A DNA stretch of 64,000 nt, from contig NZ_JONW01000006.1 of NCBI RefSeq assembly GCF_000712075.1, positions 186,001 through 250,000 on the forward strand, given 5' to 3'. Shown here one piece after another: positions 24,207 through 34,732 of the stretch (within the stretch, counting starts at the first letter, position 1; each line of letters begins with the position of its first letter). This DNA comes from Caulobacter sp. UNC358MFTsu5.1 (GTDB lineage Bacteria; Pseudomonadota; Alphaproteobacteria; Caulobacterales; Caulobacteraceae). Below the pieces are notes generated by a model. The model was not told the DNA's origin, made no database searches, and worked only from the letters and a program-made list of their open reading frames with translations. The translations under genes and the position numbers were made by a program.

Positions 24207-27200
24207 GTGACCAAGGCGCTTTTCCTGGCCTCGGCCTGTTCCTTGATCCTGGCCGGCGCGGCCCAGGCCCAAGTCCAGGCCAAGCAGCCCGCCCTGCTTT
24301 TCCACGTCTCGGCCGACAAGGGGCTGAACGCGGACGTCGCCGTCGGCGACCCGATCCCCAACTTCGCCGACAAGGTCACCCCCATCGCCGACGGCAAGGC
24401 CGGCAGGGGGCTGCACGCCGAGGACGACGGCGTCCTGTCGTGGAACGCCCCCGGCAACATCCAGGCCCAGCGCGGCACTTTGTCGTTCTTCTGGCGCTCG
24501 GGCTATCCGGTCGGGGTCGCGCCCTTCGTGATCTTCCGCGTGGGCTACGCCGACCACACCAGCTGGGACATGGCCTTCCTGCGCATCGACTGGAACGGCC
24601 ACGGCTACGACGCCTTCGTCACCGACAACGGCCTGGCCCGCACGCGGGTGTCGTTCAAGCTGGACAAGCCCCCGGCGCCGGACGCCTGGACCCACCTGGC
24701 CTTCACCTGGGACGAGACTCAGGGCGTGCAGCTGTTCGTCGACGGCAAGCCGGCGGCCCGTAAGGAGACCAAGGCGGTCTACGACGCGGGCCTGGACCAG
24801 TTCGGCATCGCCGGCCGGGTGGTCGCCCCGCACCAGGTGCAGAGCCGCTACAACTTCCTGCGCGGCGGCGACATGGACGAGATCCGCGTCTACGACCGGG
24901 CGCTGGACGCCACGGCCGTCGCGGCCCTGGCCCGCAACGAAACGCCGGCGGCCGCGGACCCAACGGTCAGCCTTGACGACCCGGCCATCCGCGCGGCCTG
25001 GCGCCAGCGCTACGGCTGGAACCGCTCCGCCGACCTGCCGCCCTACCTGGCCGACGCCTCGACCCGCATCCGCAAGGTCGAGTTCGCCGACGCCAAGGAC
25101 CTCAAAGAGTGGATGTGGAAGGGGACCGACGGGATCTCCGAGACCACCTGGCCCGGCGTCTACAACCGCTCGCGTCTGCCCGGCCGCAACGACTATTTCC
25201 AGCTGCCCGACTGGAACGTCTATGTCGACGGCGGCAAGACCCTGCGCCTAGCCCTGCCCGACGAGCCGGTCAACCGCGTCGAGATCCAGGGTCCGGCCTA
25301 TGGCGACCTGAGCTGGGCCGCCTCTGACGGTGCGAAGGGCGCCAAGCTCGCCACGCGCGCCAAGGACCAGCAGCGGACCGTGACCAGCTTCGCCCAGCCG
25401 CTGAAGGGCGGGGTGCTGAGCTTCACCAACGTGGCCCAGGAGACCCCGATCCAGGAGATCTGGGCCTATGACGTCTCGGCCGGCCAGGAGCCGAAGGACG
25501 CCTTCAAGATGACCTACACGGTGCGGGTCGACGCCGCGCCGGACTATCTGAACCTCAAGGACCTGAACGGCTACATCGCCGGCCGCTTCCCGGCGGCCGA
25601 GCGCTCGACCGTGGTCGCCCTGCCCGAGGGCGCGCCCAGCCGCAAGCGCGCGGGCGGCGAGGCCAAGGGCCTGCCGATCGTCCACGTCCTGATCCCCTCG
25701 GGCTTCGGCGACGCCCCGGCCGCGCAGGCCCTGGCCCGCAACTGGGCCTATGGCTGGGAGAACGCCCGCGACGGCCTGGACGGGATCGCCATCGACATCC
25801 CGGCCCTGAAGGTCACGTCTGATGACGGCGGGCTGGTCCCGCTGAACATCCAGGTCAAGGACCCGATCTGGCCGGGCCGCAACATGATCGACGTCAGCGT
25901 CTCGGTGAAGCCGGGCGAGGCCCGCACCGTGTGGCTGGACCTGCGCGACCGCATCCTGACCGGCGACAGCCTGTACCTGACCATCGCCGCCGACAGCCCC
26001 GACTTCGACGCCAAGGCCCTGGACGGCGCCAAGATCCGCCTGGTGCTGAAGGACCGCGACCAGGCCAAGGCCGAGCACGTCGCCGATCGCCTGAACCAGG
26101 TGAAGGACAACTGGGCGTTCCTGGTCGAGGAGCACACCACCTCCAAGCGCCAGGGCCTCTATCGCCGGCTCTACGCCGACATCTCCGACCTGCTGCGCGT
26201 CGATCCCGACAACCAGATCGGCCGCGAATACTGGGGCGACATCACCTATGGCAGCCAGGGCTGGCCGGCCTTCGACCAGCCCAAGGCGCCGGCGGGCGTT
26301 CCGCTGTGGGCCTTCCGCCAGACGGAAGACCTCAAGCAGGTGACCCAGTTCGTCGACTGGTGGATCGACCAGCGCCAGGTCGAGTACGGCGACTTCGGCG
26401 GCGGCATCTCCGACGACACCGACCTGACCCAGCAATGGCCGGGCCTGGCCCTGATGGGCGTGCAGCCGGACAAGATCACCGCCTCGCTGAACCGCCTGAC
26501 CGACGCCGTCTACAAGAACGGCATGTTCACCAACGGCCTGTCGACCATCGTGACCGACGAGCTGCACGCCTACGAGGAGGGCATCAACAGCAACTCCGAG
26601 GCGATGTACGTGAACTACGGCGACCCGCTGGCGGTCGAGCGGCTGTTCACGACGGTCAAGGCCCTGCCGCGGGTGATCGACAAGAACCCGGCCGGTCACG
26701 TGCACTTCAACACCAACTGGTACAGCGGCGCGCTGTCGTACCGCGAGGGACCGTGGGAGTGGCAGAAGCCTTACTCGTTCGGCGTCGTGCACCCCGCCAT
26801 CCTGATCGGCGACTACAACGGCGACCCGACCGCCCGCGACCTGGTGATCGGCCTGGCCGACGGCTACCTGGCCCACGCCAAGCCCGACGGGACCCTGCCC
26901 AACGAGATCAACTGGCGCAGCGACGCCGAGCGCGGCGGCACGGTGCTGCAGGGCTCGGGCGCCGACGGCCCGTTCCAGATCTTCTGGTCGGCCTGGCGCA
27001 TGACCGGCGATCCCAAGTACCTGGCCCCGATCAACTGGCGGATCGCCAAGAACGGGATCAAGTCGCTGCAGAGCATCAACGACAACGCCCTCACCGCCAT
27101 GAACCTGGGCGAGGCCAACAAGGACGCGATCCTGAAGCAGGCCGCCAAGGGCGGGGCGCTGGAGCGCTACGCCGCCTGGACCCTGACGGGCGACAAGAAA

Positions 27201-27989
27201 TACCTGGAGGCGCTCTACGCCGACGAGATCCAGTGGAACGCCCAGCACATGTACATGCACACGGAGGGCCACTGGTGGTCCGACCGCGTGGAGCTGCCCA
27301 GCGACGTCCTGCAGCGCTCGCGCCTGGGCGGCATCGCCAACAAGCGCGGCCAGATGACTCCGGGGCAGGTGGTGTCCTGGCGGTTCGACGGCGCCGACGG
27401 CGCGGACGTGGCGGTGCTGGTCAAGGACGCGACCAAGACAGGCTTCAAGGTCTTGGCCTATAACCTGACCGACCATCCGGTGACCGCGACCATGACGGGC
27501 TGGAACGTCGCGCCCGGCCAGTGGAGCCTGGCCCAGGGCGTGGACGCCGACGGCGACGACGCCATCGACGGCGCGGGCGAGACCCGCTCGGTCGCCTTCG
27601 AGCGCAGCCTGGGGACCAAGGTCGTCCTGGCCCCGCGCCAGACCACGGTCATCGACATGACGCTGGCCACGGCGGGCGACGACCCGGCCAAGCGGGCGGA
27701 CCTGGGGATCGGCCGCGGCGACGCGGTGGTCAAGGGCGGGACCGTCACGGTCAAGGTGCACAGCCTGGGGGCGCAGGACGCCGCCGCGGCGCGGCTGGAG
27801 TTGGTCTCGGCCGACGGCAAGGTGCTGTCCTCGGCGCCCGTGCCGGTCCTGCGCGCGCCCAAGGACCTGATGCCCAAGACCGCCTCGGTGAAGCTGTCGA
27901 TCCCGGGCGGTAAGGCGACGGGCCTGCGGGTGCGGATCGTCACGACCCAGCCGCAGATCACGGCGCTGAACGACGAGGTCGGGCTCTAG
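24207..27989 (+). CDS. Very large secreted protein with N-terminal LamG domain, putative polysaccharide-active enzyme
   Basis: This 1260-residue protein starts at a GTG (GGGGAGTG upstream) with a signal peptide (TKALFLASACSLILAGAAQA). Residues about 25-255 form a LamG/concanavalin-like domain: GTLSFFWRSG, WTHLAFTWDETQGVQLFVDGKPAA and MDEIRVYDRALDATAVAAL. A beta-rich stretch follows (about 290-600). Residues about 600-1080 are helical with aromatic-acidic motifs (DEGINSN-like EEGINSNSEAMYVNYGD, HFNTNWYSGALSYREGPWEW, MHTEGHWWSDRVELPSDV), reminiscent of (alpha/alpha) toroid lyases and hydrolases. The end is a beta-sandwich-like tail. I cannot name the enzyme family. It follows the receptor gene but is separated from it by a terminator. 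Confidence 0.75.
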   Translation: MTKALFLASACSLILAGAAQAQVQAKQPALLFHVSADKGLNADVAVGDPIPNFADKVTPIADGKAGRGLHAEDDGVLSWNAPGNIQAQRGTLSFFWRSGYPVGVAPFVIFRVGYADHTSWDMAFLRIDWNGHGYDAFVTDNGLARTRVSFKLDKPPAPDAWTHLAFTWDETQGVQLFVDGKPAARKETKAVYDAGLDQFGIAGRVVAPHQVQSRYNFLRGGDMDEIRVYDRALDATAVAALARNETPAAADPTVSLDDPAIRAAWRQRYGWNRSADLPPYLADASTRIRKVEFADAKDLKEWMWKGTDGISETTWPGVYNRSRLPGRNDYFQLPDWNVYVDGGKTLRLALPDEPVNRVEIQGPAYGDLSWAASDGAKGAKLATRAKDQQRTVTSFAQPLKGGVLSFTNVAQETPIQEIWAYDVSAGQEPKDAFKMTYTVRVDAAPDYLNLKDLNGYIAGRFPAAERSTVVALPEGAPSRKRAGGEAKGLPIVHVLIPSGFGDAPAAQALARNWAYGWENARDGLDGIAIDIPALKVTSDDGGLVPLNIQVKDPIWPGRNMIDVSVSVKPGEARTVWLDLRDRILTGDSLYLTIAADSPDFDAKALDGAKIRLVLKDRDQAKAEHVADRLNQVKDNWAFLVEEHTTSKRQGLYRRLYADISDLLRVDPDNQIGREYWGDITYGSQGWPAFDQPKAPAGVPLWAFRQTEDLKQVTQFVDWWIDQRQVEYGDFGGGISDDTDLTQQWPGLALMGVQPDKITASLNRLTDAVYKNGMFTNGLSTIVTDELHAYEEGINSNSEAMYVNYGDPLAVERLFTTVKALPRVIDKNPAGHVHFNTNWYSGALSYREGPWEWQKPYSFGVVHPAILIGDYNGDPTARDLVIGLADGYLAHAKPDGTLPNEINWRSDAERGGTVLQGSGADGPFQIFWSAWRMTGDPKYLAPINWRIAKNGIKSLQSINDNALTAMNLGEANKDAILKQAAKGGALERYAAWTLTGDKKYLEALYADEIQWNAQHMYMHTEGHWWSDRVELPSDVLQRSRLGGIANKRGQMTPGQVVSWRFDGADGADVAVLVKDATKTGFKVLAYNLTDHPVTATMTGWNVAPGQWSLAQGVDADGDDAIDGAGETRSVAFERSLGTKVVLAPRQTTVIDMTLATAGDDPAKRADLGIGRGDAVVKGGTVTVKVHSLGAQDAAAARLELVSADGKVLSSAPVPVLRAPKDLMPKTASVKLSIPGGKATGLRVRIVTTQPQITALNDEVGL

Positions 27990-28019
27990 GGCTAGGACGT
28001 TGGCGTTTTGAAACTCAAG

Positions 28020-28132
28020 TCGTCATCCCGGAAAGCGCGCAGCGCTTGTCCGGGACCCGGGTGAACCGCAACCACGTCAGCCCAGTCCCCTGGGTCCCGG
28101 ACAGCCCCTGCGGGGCTTCCGGGATGACAACC
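28020..28132. repeat. About 110-bp palindromic dispersed repeat, copy B (inverted relative to copy A)
   Basis: Starts GTCATCCCGGAAAGCGC and ends CTTCCGGGATGACAAC. Read directly, it matches the reverse complement of 3335-3444 closely: the shared blocks include TTGTCCGGGACCC, GGTGAACCGCA, GCCCAGTCCCCTGGGTCCC and GGACAGCCCCT. It lies between the convergent ends of the LamG gene and the gene at 28179. Confidence 0.85.
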
Positions 28133-28178
28133 ATCTAGGCGTGGATCTTTTCGGGGAGAGGCCGCTTTCCCGCGCGCC

Positions 28179-28820
28179 CTAGTCCCAGTCCTTGATCTTC
28201 TTCTTCCGCCCCAGGGCGAAGAGGCCCGGATAGGGCCCCTTGCCCGTGCGGTAGAGGCACCAGTCGTCGTCCTTCTTGCAGTCGCCGTCGAAGGCCGCCT
28301 TCTTGTCGGGGTCGATGGCGGCGTAGAGCGCCGGGCCGTTCTTGTGCCTGGCCCCGATCGCCTCGTTGCAGGCGTCGCGCTCGGCCTTGGTCAGGTGGAC
28401 GATGTCGGCCTCGGTGCACCCGCTCTCGCGGGCGGCCTGGCGCAGGGCCTCGCCGCCGCCGGTCAGGGTCCCGCGCGCGGTGAAGCCGGGCGGGGCGACG
28501 ATGGCTCCGGACGCGGCGGGCGCCGGTGAAGGCGCGGGCGCCGGCAGGGACGGGGGCGGCGGCCCCCGGAAGGTCGGGACGTGCAGCGGCGCCGACTGGG
28601 GACGAGCGGCGGCGGGATGCTCCGGCGCATGCGCCCGGTCGGGCGCCATCAGCTGGACCACGACGCTGCGCGGCTCGACCAGGACCGGCGGCGCGGGCAC
28701 CGCGATCAGCAGCGCCCAGCCCAACAGGCCGTGGAAGACCAGCGACGCGCCGCCGACCACCAGCCAGCGTCGCCGGGCGGCGGACTTGGGGCGTCGGCGA
28801 GACGGCCGCGTCGCGGGCAT
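28179..28820 (-). CDS. Membrane-anchored protein with proline-rich linker, unknown
   Basis: This 213-residue protein has a basic N-terminus (TRPSRRRPKSAARRR), one transmembrane helix (about 23-43, VVGGASLVFHGLLGWALLIAV), a Pro/Ala-rich periplasmic linker to about 115 and a compact C-terminal domain with four cysteines (GCTEADIV, RDACNEAI, DGDCKKDDDWCLY), so two disulfides are possible. The anchor-plus-linker architecture recalls TonB-like proteins, but the TonB C-terminal domain is not present. ATG 28820 is preceded by a perfect AAGGAGGT. No family is recognised. Confidence 0.75.
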   Translation of the reverse strand: MPATRPSRRRPKSAARRRWLVVGGASLVFHGLLGWALLIAVPAPPVLVEPRSVVVQLMAPDRAHAPEHPAAARPQSAPLHVPTFRGPPPPSLPAPAPSPAPAASGAIVAPPGFTARGTLTGGGEALRQAARESGCTEADIVHLTKAERDACNEAIGARHKNGPALYAAIDPDKKAAFDGDCKKDDDWCLYRTGKGPYPGLFALGRKKKIKDWD

Positions 28821-29023
28821 GCCGACCTCCTTGGAACCCCCTGGGGACGTCCCGGGGGCGCTCCTCGTCCCGGTCTCCGACGATGATGTCTGTCGAGCCG
28901 GTTCTCCGGCGGGATGCGTCAGGGACAGGCTCGATCTCACGGGCCGAGCTCTATCGCCGGCGTGGGGCGGGACCATGGCCGCGACAAGTCGGAGCTGAAA
29001 CGAACGAAGCCCAACGATCGACG

Positions 29024-29057
29024 CAAACAAAAAGGCCCGGCGTCGCCGCCGGGCCTT
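29024..29057 (-). terminator. Intrinsic terminator of the fadJ-like gene
   Basis: A perfect 11-bp stem AAGGCCCGGCG / CGCCGGGCCTT with loop TCGC (29032-29057). On the minus strand it is followed by a T-rich run (TTTTTGTTTG). It lies 25 bp after the stop at 29082. Confidence 0.85.
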
Positions 29058-29081
29058 TCCGTTGTCGTCGAAGGCTGACCG

Positions 29082-31280
29082 CTAGGCGGCGGCCTTCGTC
29101 TTGACGCCGAAGCGGCTGTAGAAGGTCTCGCCCTTGGCGGCCATGTCGCGCAGCAGCTGCGGCGGGGCGAAGCGCGCGCCGTACTTCTGGGCCAGGGCGT
29201 CGCAGGCCTCGACGAACTTGGCCACGCCCACGCCGTCGATCAGGCTGACCGGGCCGCCGGTCCAGGGCGCGAAGCCCCAGCCCAGGATGGCGCCGACGTC
29301 GGCCTCGCGCGGGTCGGTGATGACGCCCTCCTCGAAGCAGCGGGCGGCTTCCACGGCCTGGCGGTAGAGGAGCCGGGTGCGGATCTCCTCGATGCCGGCC
29401 TTGTCGACCTCGGCGATCTTGGTCGGCGCCAGCTGGGCCAGACCCGGCCACAGGGTCTTGGGGCCGTTCTCCGGATAGTCGTAGAAGCCCTTGCCGTTCT
29501 TGCGGCCGTAGCGGCCCTCGCCCTCGACCATCTTCTCGATGATCGTGGTGAAGGGGCGCTCCTCGTACTTGTCGCCGAGGTCCTTCTTGGTCTGCTGGGC
29601 GATCTTGTAGGAGAGGTCCAGCGCGACGTCGTCGTGCATCTCCAGCGGACCGCGCGGCATGCCGGTGGCCCGGCCGACATTGTCGATGATGGCCGGGGCG
29701 TAGCCGTCGGCCAGCAGCTCCATGCCTTCCTGCACGAAGGTGCCGAAGCAGCGGCTGGTGTAGAAGCCGCGGCTGTCGTTGACGACGATCGGGGTCTTCT
29801 TGATCTTCAGGACGTAGTCGATCGACTTGGCCAGGGCCTCTTGGGAGGTCTGCTCGCCCATGATGATCTCGACCAGGCCCATCTTGTCGACCGGCGAGAA
29901 GAAGTGGATGCCGATGAACGAGGCCGGACGGACCGAGGCCTTGGCCAGGCCGGTGATCGGCAGGGTCGAGGTGTTGGAGCCGAAGATCGCGGTGTCGGCC
30001 AGCTGGGCTTCGGCCAGCTTGGTGACCGACGCCTTGACGTCGCGGTTCTCGAACACGGCCTCGACGACCAGGTCGCTGCCCTTGACGTTGGCGTAGTCCG
30101 ACGTCGGGCGGATCAGGGCCAGGATGGCGTCGCCCTTCTCCTGGGTCATCTTCCCGCGCGAGACGGCCTTCTTGACCAGGCCCTCGGCGTAGCCCTTGCC
30201 CTTGGCGGCGGCTTCGTCGGTCTGGTCGATCAGCACGGTTTCGATGCCGGCCATGGCTTGGACGTAGGCGATGCCCGCGCCCATCATGCCGGCGCCCAGG
30301 ACGGCCACCTTCTTGACGTCGTAGTGCGGCACGCCGGCCGGCCGGCCCGAGCCCTTGCCCAGTTCCTGCAGGCTGAGGAACAGGGTGCGGATCATGCCCT
30401 TGGCCTGGGGCGACATCATCGTCTTGAGGAAGTAGCGGGTCTCGATCCGCAGGGCGGCGTCGAACGGCACCTGCGTGCCCTCATAGACCGCCTTCATGAT
30501 GTTCAGCTGGGCGGGATAATTGCCGTAGGTCTGCTTGCGCAGCATGGCGTTGCCCATGATGAACACCTGGCTGCCGCCGGCCGTGTAGGGGCCGCCGCCG
30601 GGGAGCTTGAACTCCTTCTTGTCCCACGGCGCGACGGGGTCGCCCTTGGTCTTGATCCAGGTCTTGGCGGCCTCGACCTCGGTCCCGGCCGGCACGACCT
30701 CGTGCACGACCTTGTTGGCCAGGGCCTCGGCCGGCTTCATCGACTTGCCTTCCAGCAGGTACGGCGCGGCGGCCATCACGCCCATCAGGCGCGGCAGGCG
30801 CTGGGTGCCGCCGGCGCCCGGCAGCAGGCCGACCTTGGCTTCCGGCAGGGCCAGTTGGATCTTCGGATTGTCGGCCACCACGCGGTAGTGGCAGGCCAGG
30901 GTGATCTCCAGCCCGCCGCCCATGGCCAGGCCGTTGATGGCCGCGGCCACGGGCTTGCCGCAGGTCTCCAGGGCGCGGAACGCCTTGTTCAGGGCGAAGC
31001 CGGCCTCGAAGGCGGCCTTCAGGCCCTCTTCGCCTTGGCCGCCGCCGCCCAGGCCGCCGGAGCCGCCCAGTTCGCCCAGGTCGGCGCCGGCGCAGAAGCC
31101 GGTGGTCTTGCCCGAGGTGATCACAGCGCCCTTGATGGCGGCGTCGGACTTGATGGTCTCGACCACCTCGCCGACTTCCTTGATCACCGAGGCGGTCAGG
31201 GTGTTCATCGTGCGGCCGGGCACGTCGAAGGTGACCAGGGCGATCCCGTCGCCGTCGACCTCGATCTTGAAGTTTTCCAT
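29082..31280 (-). CDS. FadJ/FadB-like enoyl-CoA hydratase / 3-hydroxyacyl-CoA dehydrogenase
   Basis: This 732-residue bifunctional beta-oxidation enzyme hydrates enoyl-CoA and oxidises 3-hydroxyacyl-CoA. The N-terminal crotonase domain (1-190) has SGKTTGFCAGADLGEL and an oxyanion-hole segment MGGGLEITLACHYRV with LPEAKVGLLPGAGGTQRLPRL. The C-terminal half has the NAD-binding motif VAVLGAGMMGAGIAYV near 335, then SNTSTLPITGLA, FIGIHFFSPVDKMGLVEII and the C-terminal dehydrogenase repeat. It is the last gene of a minus-strand set with a thiolase, separated by one unknown gene at 5-bp spacing, and has a terminator behind it. Confidence 0.94.
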   Translation of the reverse strand: MENFKIEVDGDGIALVTFDVPGRTMNTLTASVIKEVGEVVETIKSDAAIKGAVITSGKTTGFCAGADLGELGGSGGLGGGGQGEEGLKAAFEAGFALNKAFRALETCGKPVAAAINGLAMGGGLEITLACHYRVVADNPKIQLALPEAKVGLLPGAGGTQRLPRLMGVMAAAPYLLEGKSMKPAEALANKVVHEVVPAGTEVEAAKTWIKTKGDPVAPWDKKEFKLPGGGPYTAGGSQVFIMGNAMLRKQTYGNYPAQLNIMKAVYEGTQVPFDAALRIETRYFLKTMMSPQAKGMIRTLFLSLQELGKGSGRPAGVPHYDVKKVAVLGAGMMGAGIAYVQAMAGIETVLIDQTDEAAAKGKGYAEGLVKKAVSRGKMTQEKGDAILALIRPTSDYANVKGSDLVVEAVFENRDVKASVTKLAEAQLADTAIFGSNTSTLPITGLAKASVRPASFIGIHFFSPVDKMGLVEIIMGEQTSQEALAKSIDYVLKIKKTPIVVNDSRGFYTSRCFGTFVQEGMELLADGYAPAIIDNVGRATGMPRGPLEMHDDVALDLSYKIAQQTKKDLGDKYEERPFTTIIEKMVEGEGRYGRKNGKGFYDYPENGPKTLWPGLAQLAPTKIAEVDKAGIEEIRTRLLYRQAVEAARCFEEGVITDPREADVGAILGWGFAPWTGGPVSLIDGVGVAKFVEACDALAQKYGARFAPPQLLRDMAAKGETFYSRFGVKTKAAA

Positions 31281-31285
31281 TGTGG

Positions 31286-32092
31286 TTAGCTCCGTGTGTT
31301 TTCGGAGGCCTTGGCGGCGGCGTGCCACCAGCCATGGCCGGTTGTTTTGTCGGCGAAGAAGCCGTCCAGATTTTCGGTTCGAACCCAGTCTTCGAGAGCG
31401 CGGCGCGGGCCGGCGACTAGCGTGAAGAAGCTGTCCCAGTCGACGACGGCCAGGGCGGTCTTGCCCTGGTCGTAGAACGAGACCCGGTCGGACCAGCCCT
31501 CCACCTTCGCGACGGGGACGATTTGTCCGTCGTCGAACTCGGGTTGGACCACGACCTCGGCATGACCCAAGCTCTCGAACCAGCGCCGGAGCGCTGGCAG
31601 GAGTAGGGGCTGCATCTGACCCTCGGACGGTAGGAACAGGCCCTCCCGTCGAGCAAAGGCCACGAAGGCGTCCCGCTTGATCTCATGTTGCGGGCGAATG
31701 GCCCCGATCAGGCTGAGTTGGACCTCGCAGAGTTCCGCCGCTCCGCCGGTTAGGCCGGCGCGCTCTGCCACCTCTTTCCAGGTCACGACCTGGAGATTGG
31801 CAGGGTCGCTGATCTCGTCGGGCGAGACCGCCGAACCTGCGTAGAGCAGGCGGCTGTCCGCCTCGAGAGCCTTTGCGACCTCGTCGACAGCGCCGTCGCC
31901 CTGGAAGGAGACCAAAGAGGTGTTGCCTTCCGGGATGATCGTTCGACCATCCTCGAATGGGTTGCGCCCTTCCACCCGCGCGAACGGATGGAAGGCCACG
32001 AACACCGCCTCGAACACGCCGTCCCAGGTGGTCAGGAACGGCGCGTCATAGGACGGATAGGCCATCAGAGGATCGAAGACCTGCGCGGTCAT
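31286..32092 (-). CDS. Unknown 268-residue protein inside the fad operon
   Basis: This cytoplasmic-looking protein lacks a signal peptide or membrane helix. It reads MTAQVFDPLMAYPSYDAPFL, then an aromatic-rich FVAFHPFARVEGRNPF, a helical middle (WKEVAERAGLTGGAAELCEVQLSLIGAI) and a C-terminal part with WFESLGHAEVVVQPEF and GHGWWHAAAK. I recognise no family with confidence. It sits between the thiolase (18-bp gap) and fadJ-like (5-bp gap) genes, normally neighbours, so it is almost certainly co-transcribed with them. Its role is unknown. Confidence 0.8.
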   Translation of the reverse strand: MTAQVFDPLMAYPSYDAPFLTTWDGVFEAVFVAFHPFARVEGRNPFEDGRTIIPEGNTSLVSFQGDGAVDEVAKALEADSRLLYAGSAVSPDEISDPANLQVVTWKEVAERAGLTGGAAELCEVQLSLIGAIRPQHEIKRDAFVAFARREGLFLPSEGQMQPLLLPALRRWFESLGHAEVVVQPEFDDGQIVPVAKVEGWSDRVSFYDQGKTALAVVDWDSFFTLVAGPRRALEDWVRTENLDGFFADKTTGHGWWHAAAKASENTRS

Positions 32093-32110
32093 GACGTGGG
32101 TTCGCCGCCT

Positions 32111-33316
<1,206 letters not shown>

Positions 33317-33397
33317 TGTATGGCTCCTTCCTGCGTAGGCTTGGATGGTTCGTTAACCAAAAAGGCGTCTGATTCCGCTGGTTTGGAGATCAGGACG

Positions 33398-34330
33398 ATG
33401 ACGGCAGCGGAGCGTGCGACGGACGCGGCCCACCCGGCGGTGAGCGACTTCATCGCGCGCGGCTATCATGTGTTCGGCGGCGGCGTGGACCCGGCGGCGG
33501 CGAGCGCCCTGCTGGCCAGGATCCGCGCGCTGCGGACGTTCGATGCGGACCTCTTCCTGTCGGAAGCCGAGTTCGACGCCGACCCGCAATATATAGGGGT
33601 GAACCCCGCGCCCGGCAGGAACCTGCTGGAGCGTTTCGAGGACGACCTGGCCTTCGTCGAGAAGGATCCGGCCATCGTCGAGGCCGTCACGGCCCTGCTG
33701 GGCGACGACTACGAGATCCTGCTCAAGAAGCTGATCTGCGGCGTGCCGGCCAGCGTCGTGCCCGACTGGCTGAAGGCCCGCATCGCCGGCAACCCGGTCA
33801 ACAACCTGGGCGCCTATGTGAGGCCGCCGTTCCGCGACATCACCTATTTCTACGGCATCGACTTCCACCAGGACCTGATCGACTACAAGGACCGGGAAGC
33901 CGATTTCCTGACGCTGTACATCTACCTGCACGACGTGGGGACGCACGACGCCCCGCTGTTCCTGCTGGAGGACAGCCACAAGCTGGGCGGGACGCTGTTC
34001 CCGCACGACCTGACGAAGAACGAGGCCGGCTGGCTCTATCGCGACGGGCGCGGCCACGAGGTCCAGACCCGCCAGCACCTGCTGACCGGCAAGACCGGCT
34101 ATGCGGCCATGTGGCACGCCTGCACCCTGCACGGCACCCAGCCCGACGCCGCCGACAACGAGCGCCTCAGCCTGCGCTACCTGATCGCCCGCAAGCCGGG
34201 CGTCGCCGCCCCGGGCATGGACGCGGTCAACGCCACCCTTCAGGGCCCGCTCAGCCTTGAGGCCACGCGCAAGGACCTGGACGCGCGCGGCGCGGCCCAG
34301 ATCAAGGCGAACAGCGTCAACAAGGCGTAG
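33398..34330 (+). CDS. Phytanoyl-CoA dioxygenase family protein (non-haem Fe(II), 2-oxoglutarate)
   Basis: The 310-residue protein resembles PhyH-type oxygenases. The metal facial triad is visible: FYGIDFHQDLIDY gives His157 and Asp159, and CTLHGTQPDAADNERLSLRYL gives the distal His245 followed by an arginine that binds 2-oxoglutarate. Such enzymes hydroxylate acyl-CoAs or small metabolites in the cytoplasm. Its place opposite the beta-oxidation genes suggests a lipid substrate, but this is inference. ATG 33398 follows GAGATCAGGACG. An AT-rich 81-bp gap separates it from the thiolase start. Confidence 0.86.
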   Translation: MTAAERATDAAHPAVSDFIARGYHVFGGGVDPAAASALLARIRALRTFDADLFLSEAEFDADPQYIGVNPAPGRNLLERFEDDLAFVEKDPAIVEAVTALLGDDYEILLKKLICGVPASVVPDWLKARIAGNPVNNLGAYVRPPFRDITYFYGIDFHQDLIDYKDREADFLTLYIYLHDVGTHDAPLFLLEDSHKLGGTLFPHDLTKNEAGWLYRDGRGHEVQTRQHLLTGKTGYAAMWHACTLHGTQPDAADNERLSLRYLIARKPGVAAPGMDAVNATLQGPLSLEATRKDLDARGAAQIKANSVNKA

Positions 34331-34345
34331 GGCCAGGCTCATTCC

Positions 34346-34732
34346 CTATTTCCAGGTGCCGATCGGCGACTTGGCGATCGGCGCGCAGGCCAGGCCGCGG
34401 GCCGTGGCCTTGGCGCTGTAGGTGACGCGCTGGCCGAACTCGGGCGCGGGCAGGTAGCAGGCCTTGAAGCCGGGCGTGGTCACCTGCAGCGACCAGTCGG
34501 CCACCTTCGAGCGCAGCAGGTTGTTGCACTGGTCGACATTGGCCTTCAGCGGCAGCTCGAAATCGCCGGGGAACTTCGCGCCGGGCTTCTTGCCCACCAG
34601 CTTGCCCGAGAAGAACAGCGGGCGCGGACCGGAGGCGCGCACGCAGACGACCGCCGCGCGGGCGTCGGCCGCCGGAGCGGCGGCGTGCTGGGCGGGCGGC
34701 GGCTGGGGCGGCGGCGCGACGATCAACGGCAT
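34346..34732 (-). CDS. Small cysteine-containing protein, unknown (second of a pair)
   Basis: This 128-residue protein reads MPLIVAPPPQPPPAQH (proline-rich), then AAVVCVRASGPRPLFFSGKLVGKK and NVDQCNNLLRSKVADWSL, TTPGFKACYLPAP and GLACAPIAKSPIGTWK. It holds four cysteines and no signal peptide or anchor. Its ATG overlaps the stop of the upstream gene by one base (TGATG), and both proteins share an early VC motif with spaced cysteines and a similar size, so they may be distant paralogues. No family is recognised. Confidence 0.72.
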   Translation of the reverse strand: MPLIVAPPPQPPPAQHAAAPAADARAAVVCVRASGPRPLFFSGKLVGKKPGAKFPGDFELPLKANVDQCNNLLRSKVADWSLQVTTPGFKACYLPAPEFGQRVTYSAKATARGLACAPIAKSPIGTWK

